Shown here in pieces: positions 57,587 through 64,000 of a stretch of 64,000 bases of DNA. Source of the DNA: Sabellastarte sp. h YS-2021 (lineage: Eukaryota > Annelida > Polychaeta > Sabellida > Sabellidae); the NCBI GenBank assembly GCA_964017235.1, contig OZ024935.1, positions 90,829,207 through 90,893,206 of the forward strand, written 5' to 3'. Below the pieces are notes generated by a model. That model did not search any database and had not been told where the DNA came from. It saw only the letters and a list, made by a program, of their open reading frames with translations. Within the stretch, counting starts at the first letter, position 1. The number at the start of each line of letters is the position of its first letter. A program made the position numbers and the translations under genes.

Positions 57587-60402
57587 TTCTAACATGATAT
57601 TTAAGCTTCTTTAAGAGATTTTTAAAAATTTTTAAAAGGAATAAATTGTTTTACGTAGGTTTGTTTACATTGTGGTGACCTTAGCAACCAGCTGTTCCAT
57701 CCATTGTACCTCAGCAGGAAACCGCAGATTTAAAATTTCCTGATACAGGAATATTTAATATGAATATAATGTATAATATTCATTATTCAATTAATATATA
57801 ATATTCAATCAAATATAAATAAAAACAATACAGCAACATTATTACTAAAAACCAATGATGAAACATGTACGCAGGATGGAAGACAGTGCGATTGTTGTCA
57901 GATAAATGTGTGCGCACAGAGCTAAAACTTGTTTCTGCGCACATCGTCATGTTAGAATGTCTCTTCAAACCCAAGTTATGCCAAGGTGTGGGATTCATAA
58001 AGGACCTGTCAGTGAGTACTCTGATAACAAGTTTAATGTTACCTGGGTGATAACTAAGAAATTGCTACATTTTATTGGTATGCCTAACACAAACATGTTC
58101 ATTCAGATAGACCCTTACCTGTGTTACTCAAGTACAAATATGGAAAAGCAGCAATCAGTTTCTCACTCTCACTTATGTGTTAGCTGTGAGGTAAATCAGT
58201 GAATTCTCATTTGGAACTTACTACCAGAGCACTCTTTTGAAAAGGTTCATAAAAGAAGCTCTTTGCATTTGTTGACTTTAATATGTATATATGGAAAAGC
58301 AGTAATATCTCTCGCTTTATTTGAATGTCTTACCCGGCAGATAAACTAGACATTGACCATTTCGATCTTAAAAAAACTGTATTCAATCAGACAGACCCAT
58401 AATACCAGTACAAATATGGGAAAAGAGCAATATCTCATACTGCCTTAAACGCTGTTGCCTGGAGGTAAACCAGACTACTGGCTCACTTTGAACACTGCTT
58501 GCCCTGTCACCATTAGAAGGGCCCTTCAATCAAGCAAACTGGTTCCTGTTTTAAGTTAATTTTTTGCCAGCCTGGTTCCTGTGTATAATTGGGACCCGTC
58601 TAGCCTGAAGGAAACATTTGATGATGTTAAAGTAAAGCTTTGGTTATTTTGGGTGTGCAATGAAATTTGGTGACAGTCTTTTTCTGGGAAATTGTGAAAT
58701 TACAAAATGATGATTTAAATACAGTCTAGGCACTATTCAGTTGATTGCCAAGGGACCAGAAGTATTATATAAGCAGACTCTTCTTTGGGTGTTCATTGTA
58801 CACAATGTTGTAATCAAAACATTCCAGTAATATCTGTCCTGACAATATTCGCAAGAGCTCATAGCCAAGTCTTACGCTTAACATTTGTGTACGAATATAG
58901 CCAACTTAAACCTAAGATTTGGCTAAGACATTTCTTGAATACTGCCTCAGACTTCTAATTCTTGTAGTTCATTGGTTTGGACAGATTGTAGGTTATGTTG
59001 ACAGAATTTTAAATTATGTCAGATTTTAAGTTCTGCCATGACATGTATAACTGTGTCTTTCATATTTTAATGTATTTAAGTGGCAAAGTTAAAAGATTAT
59101 TTCTGGCACGACAGTACATCTAATATTTAGCATCAAGATATTTATACAAAATCTATGCATTTAAAGACATTTACTCAGCTATTTAAATCGGCATTGTGCT
59201 TAGCTTAGTTCTTTAGTGTTTTGACAGTGAAAATTACAAAAAATGTGGTTTTCTCACTTCAAAGAAGATTACATTCTCTTGTGAGTCCAAACGTATCTGA
59301 TATTTTCTATGGTCTGTTTATCAGGATTTAATTAGAAGAAACTGAACAAAAGTTTTCTGGCATCTGTTTTCTTGAGATAGAGTACAAAACTTATCGAAAC
59401 TGTCCTATATCTAGGATAAACCAGGTTGCAAGGATATCCATTGTTTTAGTAAATTTATATTTTTTTGCATTTGTAACATCTGTGTTTTTTGACATAACGA
59501 AATTGTAACATTATAGTATTTAACATTGAAATCTATTCTCACAAAAAAAACAAAGCTTATTGTACAAAACAGTAGCAGAATGTATGTAATTAACTATCCA
59601 GGAAGGAAGCTTTTTGTTGTTTTTAAACAAATTAGAACAAGATTCTTGTGCAGGTCTGTTTTTCCAGTCTATTCAGGTTACCGGAAGCTATAGTTGAAGT
59701 ATCCATTAAACTGTGTTTATTTAGTAGAGCCAGGCCGAATGTAAGTTAAATTAATGTATTTATAACCTGGAAACAGTATTTGTATTGCAATGAAATTGAA
59801 GTATCAATATCAGACTTTGGTTTGGCTTTTCATATCGGTTAATATCGAAGTATTGTTTCTCACCAAAACACACCACTTTTCCATGAAACTCATGTTTAAT
59901 TTTACAGTTTACCACTGTGTTATGTTACATGCAAACTGAACATTCATCAGAATTTTCAGGAGGCCTTGCAATAAATCTTTAAAATGTCAAATTATATCTC
60001 AAAGTAAATAATGCACACTATTAATGAAGATTTATTGTTCAGGATTAATAAATTATTGAACTTTGTTGAGTTATTTTCTTGGAAATGTCATATTATGAAA
60101 TTCGCACTATTCACACTCAGATATGGAAACTCAGAGCCATTTTCAATTGATATTGAAATATCAATACATGATACCACTACTAGAACTGGTAGCTGAAGAG
60201 ATCCACCTAGAAACTCCAACTGAAATTTAATATAAAGCAAATTATCTGTGTAAAATTATATGGACTGAATAATAGTGCAAGTATGAATCTGTAGGAAATT
60301 CCAGGTTCAGCGAAAATGAATAGACCCATATGGAGTTCTGTATTGTCATATAGCTATTAAGTAATAGAAGCTTTAGTAAAATTACTTCTTCCTTTGTGAC
60401 AG
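57587..60402. other. No gene seen; degenerate internal repeats near 58100-58480
   Basis: ATATGGAAAAGCAG-type blocks recur near 58138, 58289 and 58426 with loose spacing. A fragment near 58870-58950 (CTAAGATTTGGCTAAGACAT) resembles the foldback element arms at 54063-54745. Confidence 0.4.
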
Positions 60403-60441
60403 ACCTGGAAGATAATATGAAGTCAGGCCGTATAAAATTGG
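60403..60441 (+). CDS. Candidate 39-nt micro-exon, unconfirmed
   Basis: A polypyrimidine tract (ACTTCTTCCTTTGTGACAG) precedes it and TTGG|GTATGA follows. Only phase 1 is open; the other two phases hit stops. In phase 1 it encodes LEDNMKSGRIKL after a split codon. This is the phase in which both candidate first exons end. The peptide is not recognised. The support is consistency of phase and splice sites only. Confidence 0.3.
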
Positions 60442-61048
60442 GTATGATTTGTTAATTGTATTTTGACCATCTGAGAGTGATAAGTATCATCATTATTAAG
60501 GCTATATATATGTAAAACGAATACAAGAATGGAGGGAGGACCAAATTGGACTGGATATTCATATTACACAGGCTAACCTCAAGGGCATCAAATCAATTGG
60601 TGTAATACTAAGTGAACTTTTTTTCAGCTATCAAGCACTCAGTGTTTTTCCGCTATAAAAAGCTTTCTTTTATTCTGCTATATTTAGTACATTTGGGAGA
60701 AGTAATATTTGCCACTGAATGTGAAGCTATAGAATGACATCCATTTGGCAGAATAAGATGGATGTCGCAGACTAAGTGAAACAATTTGGCTCGACCATTG
60801 ATCGCATTATAGAAGTGTTTTGTGACAGTTTTCAGATAAATATCGTCTTTTTCGTCATTTTTTTCTGTCCTTTGGACAAGAAAAACTTGTATTGTTAAAG
60901 AGTTATTTTTGTTGATTTTTGCTTATTCAAATGTAAAGGAGGTACTTTTGGATGGAAAAAACAGGGGTATACTGGAAAGACTATTGAGATTAATATAACA
61001 TTACCATGCAAGTTAATTCTATGCACACAATTTGTGGCTGTGATTTGA

Positions 61049-61262
61049 GGGACCATGGTGGTGCAGTGGTAACACATTCACCTCCCACCTCTGATGTTGG
61101 TGGCGCAAATCCTGGACCTCATGTGGGAAAGTTGATAGTTGCTTACCGATGGTCGGCAGTTAACAGTACAGAACCTTGACCAACTGTATGTACTGGTTTC
61201 CTCTGGCCACAAAACTATCCTGTCATGATATGACCTGTATAGTGTTAAAAGTGATTCCCCAA
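61049..61262 (+). mobile_element. tRNA-derived SINE, family 1, decayed
   Basis: Has the same head (GGTGGTGCAGTGGTAACACA) and body (CTGTATGTACTGGTTTCCTC) as the copies at 8993 and 41970. Box B is mutated (GGCGCAAATCC). Confidence 0.8.
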
Positions 61263-62589
61263 ATTTGGAATTTAATTTTGTCTTTCCATGTTTCCACAAA
61301 TTTTTAGCTTTTACAATAATGTGAGGTAAAAAAACTAGTGATTTAGGTGTATGTATCTAAATATAAGAAATAAATATTTCAAATTTTATTTTCTTAATTT
61401 TTGTGTCAGTTCATAATAATTTATTTTTGAATATAAGATCCAAAAGCCAGTTTACACCAAACCAATCCCATCCAATCAGGTACTAAGTCCTCTTGGTATT
61501 GAAGAAAATTATGAAAAAGTATTCCAAATTTGTGCAGAAATAAGAAGTTCTGGAAGTTGATGGTATATTATGACGATACCTTCCTCATAATCCAGTAAAT
61601 GTTGGAGAATTCGGTAAATTAAAAATTACTCTTTGTATTGTCTCACATTGTATCATTTTTGTATGGTACTGTAGACAATGTAATATTGTTAAAACAGTTC
61701 CAACATTTTGATTGTGTGGTAATTCATCTCATCATTAGTATGTACAAGTCATATTAGCCATATTAAATGCTAGATTAGAAGCTGCAATCTGTTTGGTATT
61801 TTGAGCTAGATTTTGTAGAGGGACCATGTCAAATTGCAAGGATATGATTGGCTAGGGGTTTCCAGTGAATGGACAGACTTTCACATTCTTGAATACAGAT
61901 GTGAATTTCACCAATGAGAACAAAAAACAGATTTACTTTACATTATTTGTCTTTGTTTTTCTTCTTTCACAGTTTTGAAATATCTGTCAGGATTTTTTCT
62001 GTATGTCACAGAAATTTTCAGTGAGTTTTGGCTATGTGTTTCTCATATTATTTTGAAGAGTGTCCCCAACACCAAATTTCAGTTTTGTTTTTCATATTTT
62101 ATAACTTTGCCGGATTCCATTCTTTATTCCACAAACTTGGACATTCTCTCCAATTTTTAGATCTCAGACTGATGTAATTGTGTTATTTTATGGCCAGGTT
62201 TCTAATTTCTCTGGAGTGTAGTTTACTGTGGAGAATATTATGTCCTGTTTATGGAATATGCAGACACTTTATTCCCATCCCAGATTCCCTGCTTTTCCAA
62301 ACACTGGATAAAATCAGGTGGACTAAACCAGTATACTAACCTGACTGATCTGCAGTGAGCTGGTAAGATTATGAAAGTTGGAACTCTAGGCCACTATGAC
62401 AAGCCTCATAACCATAGGAGCTGCTATGAAGCAATTTTTATTTTAATTTAGTTTTATTTTATATGTAGGTATTGTCTGTATACACCATAAAGCTCTAGTT
62501 AAAAATTACCAAATTTCCTGATATCTGGTTACATTTCAATTCTCCAATTCTTTCACCCATTTTGCACTCCAATATAATTTGCATTTTTG
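61263..62589. other. No gene seen; weak splice-like segment
   Basis: At 61973-62020 a 48-nt segment lies between a strong acceptor (TTTGTTTTTCTTCTTTCACAG is approximated by a T-rich tract ending CACAG at 61972) and CA|GTGAGT. It is open in phase 1, but its product is Phe-rich and unconvincing. Confidence 0.25.
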
Positions 62590-63785
62590 AGAAACCTACT
62601 GATCTTGCTGCAGTGACCTGGAGTTTGAAAATCTTGTCCAGCCTATTTCTCAGAAACTGCAAGGTGTAGGAAGTTGATACTTGTAGTGACATTGGTTAGG
62701 GGGTGTAGGTGTGCAACATCATAGTGTGACCTTGATTTTACCTTTGACCTTACCGTAGTGACCTTGACCTTTCACTTTTTGTCCGGAAATTGTAGCTAGT
62801 AGGGACATTGGGTGTAGGTTTGCAATCTCATGGTATGACCTTCATTTGATCTTTGACCTTGCAGGAGTGACCTTGACCTTAAAATATTGTCTAGGCTATA
62901 TCTTGAAAACTGTAAGGTGTAGGAAGTTTATACTTGGTGGGGCCTTGGTTGAGGGGTGTAGGCGTGCAGTATTATGACCTGACCTTGATTTGCTGTTGAC
63001 TTTGCCATAGTGACCTTGACCTTTAAAATATTGTCTGGATTATATCTCGGAACCTCTAAGGTGTAGAAGGTAGATGTTTGTTGTGGACCTTGGTTAGGGG
63101 TTGTAGATATGTAATGTCATGGTGTGACCTTGATTTGACCTTTGATCTTGCTGTTGTAACCTTGACCTTTCAAAATCTTGTCTGGCCTATATCACGGAAA
63201 CCGTAAGTTGTAGGAAGTTGATACTTCATAGGGACATAAGTTAGAGGGTGTAGGTGCACATCAAAGTGTCACCATGATTTAACCTTGACTTTGCTGTAGT
63301 GACCTTGACCTTTAAATTTTGTGTGGGCCATATTTCAGAAACTGTAAGGTGTAGGAAGTTGATTTTTGGATAAGTCATTAGTTGGGGAGTGTAGGTATAC
63401 TGAATCATGGTGTGGTCTTTAACCTTGTCTGTGCCATATTTGAGACATATTACTCTCATGCGAAAGATATATCGATTGCTGTAATTTATTATTTACACAT
63501 ACTTTTACTAAATTGTGCTATTTCCATTGACAGCTATAGTTCAATTTATAAATCTTACAGTTTCATAATTTTTAGTTTACTGATTAATGCTGTCATCTTG
63601 CTATTGAATTGTCTTATTTTAATACTTTAGCTTTACATAATTATATTTTCTTTCACTTAGACATTATTTTTTTTACTTAAACATTATTTGGACCTTTATA
63701 TAACTGACACTGCTCTGAAAGTATCCAGATTGTTTTCTGTTTTACTTCTTCTATATCTCATATTGTCAAAAATTGTTTTCCCTGG
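62590..63785 (+). repeat. 147-bp-unit satellite family A, copy 2, uninterrupted
   Basis: About six units have anchors near 62640, 62900, 63046, 63195 and 63340, one of them shortened near 62790. The same right block as at 11810-11983 and 13198-13420 follows. The site CATAATTTTTAGTTTAC (63564-63580) is intact here, where copy 1 carries the Helentron-like element. Confidence 0.8.
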
Positions 63786-64000
63786 CTGTGGGGTACAGGT
63801 ATCTCCCATGCTATTTTTTTGTATTCATTACACCCTCCTGACTGAAATATTATCAAGTATTAATGGCAAACCTTCATCATGATTTGTCTGTTTTAAAAAC
63901 CCATTCTTGTTTTCAAATCCACATTTCTATTCTTTTAGTGTGTTGTAATACCACCTATTTCAAATATGTTTGAATTTTTACAAGACTGTAGTGTTTTTTC
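63786..64000. other. No gene seen at the right edge
   Basis: AT-rich sequence to the window end. Confidence 0.35.

Noticed and set aside
61975..62160. 61-codon ORF after a strong polypyrimidine tract
   Set aside because: Phe-rich with no recognised domain; kept only as a weak splice-like segment.

Overview
This window looks like an AT-rich stretch of a marine invertebrate genome, most likely a mollusc and perhaps a bivalve. The reasons are its mix of repeats: a DIRS retrotransposon, tRNA- and 5S-derived SINEs, Helitron-type elements carrying arrays of about 155-bp repeats (the layout of bivalve 'pearl' elements), and many 140-170 bp satellite-like families. The species is inferred from repeat content alone. 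There is no prokaryotic gene organisation, no rRNA operon and no complete cellular protein gene. Almost everything recognisable is a mobile element, a remnant of one, or a satellite.

Bases 1-5504 are the right-hand part of a DIRS-type tyrosine-recombinase retrotransposon. It carries gag-like, RT-RNase H and recombinase genes in overlapping frames, then an internal complementary region and the right terminal repeat. The left end lies outside the window. All three reading frames are open and the catalytic residues I could check are present. The gag frame and the recombinase frame are the same frame. A single UGA in a readthrough-like context separates gag from a cysteine-rich open stretch that continues, overlapping RT, to the recombinase. 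The element sits inside a 285-bp satellite array (5505-6925) that ends in a Helitron-like 3' terminus (7055-7076).

From 7 to 24 kb there are nested SINEs, dispersed repeats, a Helentron-like element (11984-13197) inserted in a 147-bp-unit satellite family, and two short inverted-repeat elements. A CR1/L2-like LINE with an apurinic endonuclease, a 2A-like motif and a frameshifted RT occupies about 24956-28139, and it has itself split an older repeat. From 28 to 43 kb come further SINEs, a 147-bp tandem array (33.1-34.9 kb), a second and longer Helentron-like element (36179-37932), a strong G-quadruplex motif and a 5S-rRNA-derived SINE. From 43 to 64 kb there are a piggyBac-type MITE, a 683-bp foldback element inserted in a SINE, a long near-perfect palindrome, and a second copy of the 147-bp satellite family that preserves the empty site of the first Helentron insertion.

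The only hints of a host gene are weak. Two short ATG-initiated open segments ending at good splice donors in the same phase (40197-40239 and 48200-48257), plus a 39-nt micro-exon candidate open only in the matching phase (60403-60441), would fit alternative first exons of one plus-strand gene that continues beyond the window.
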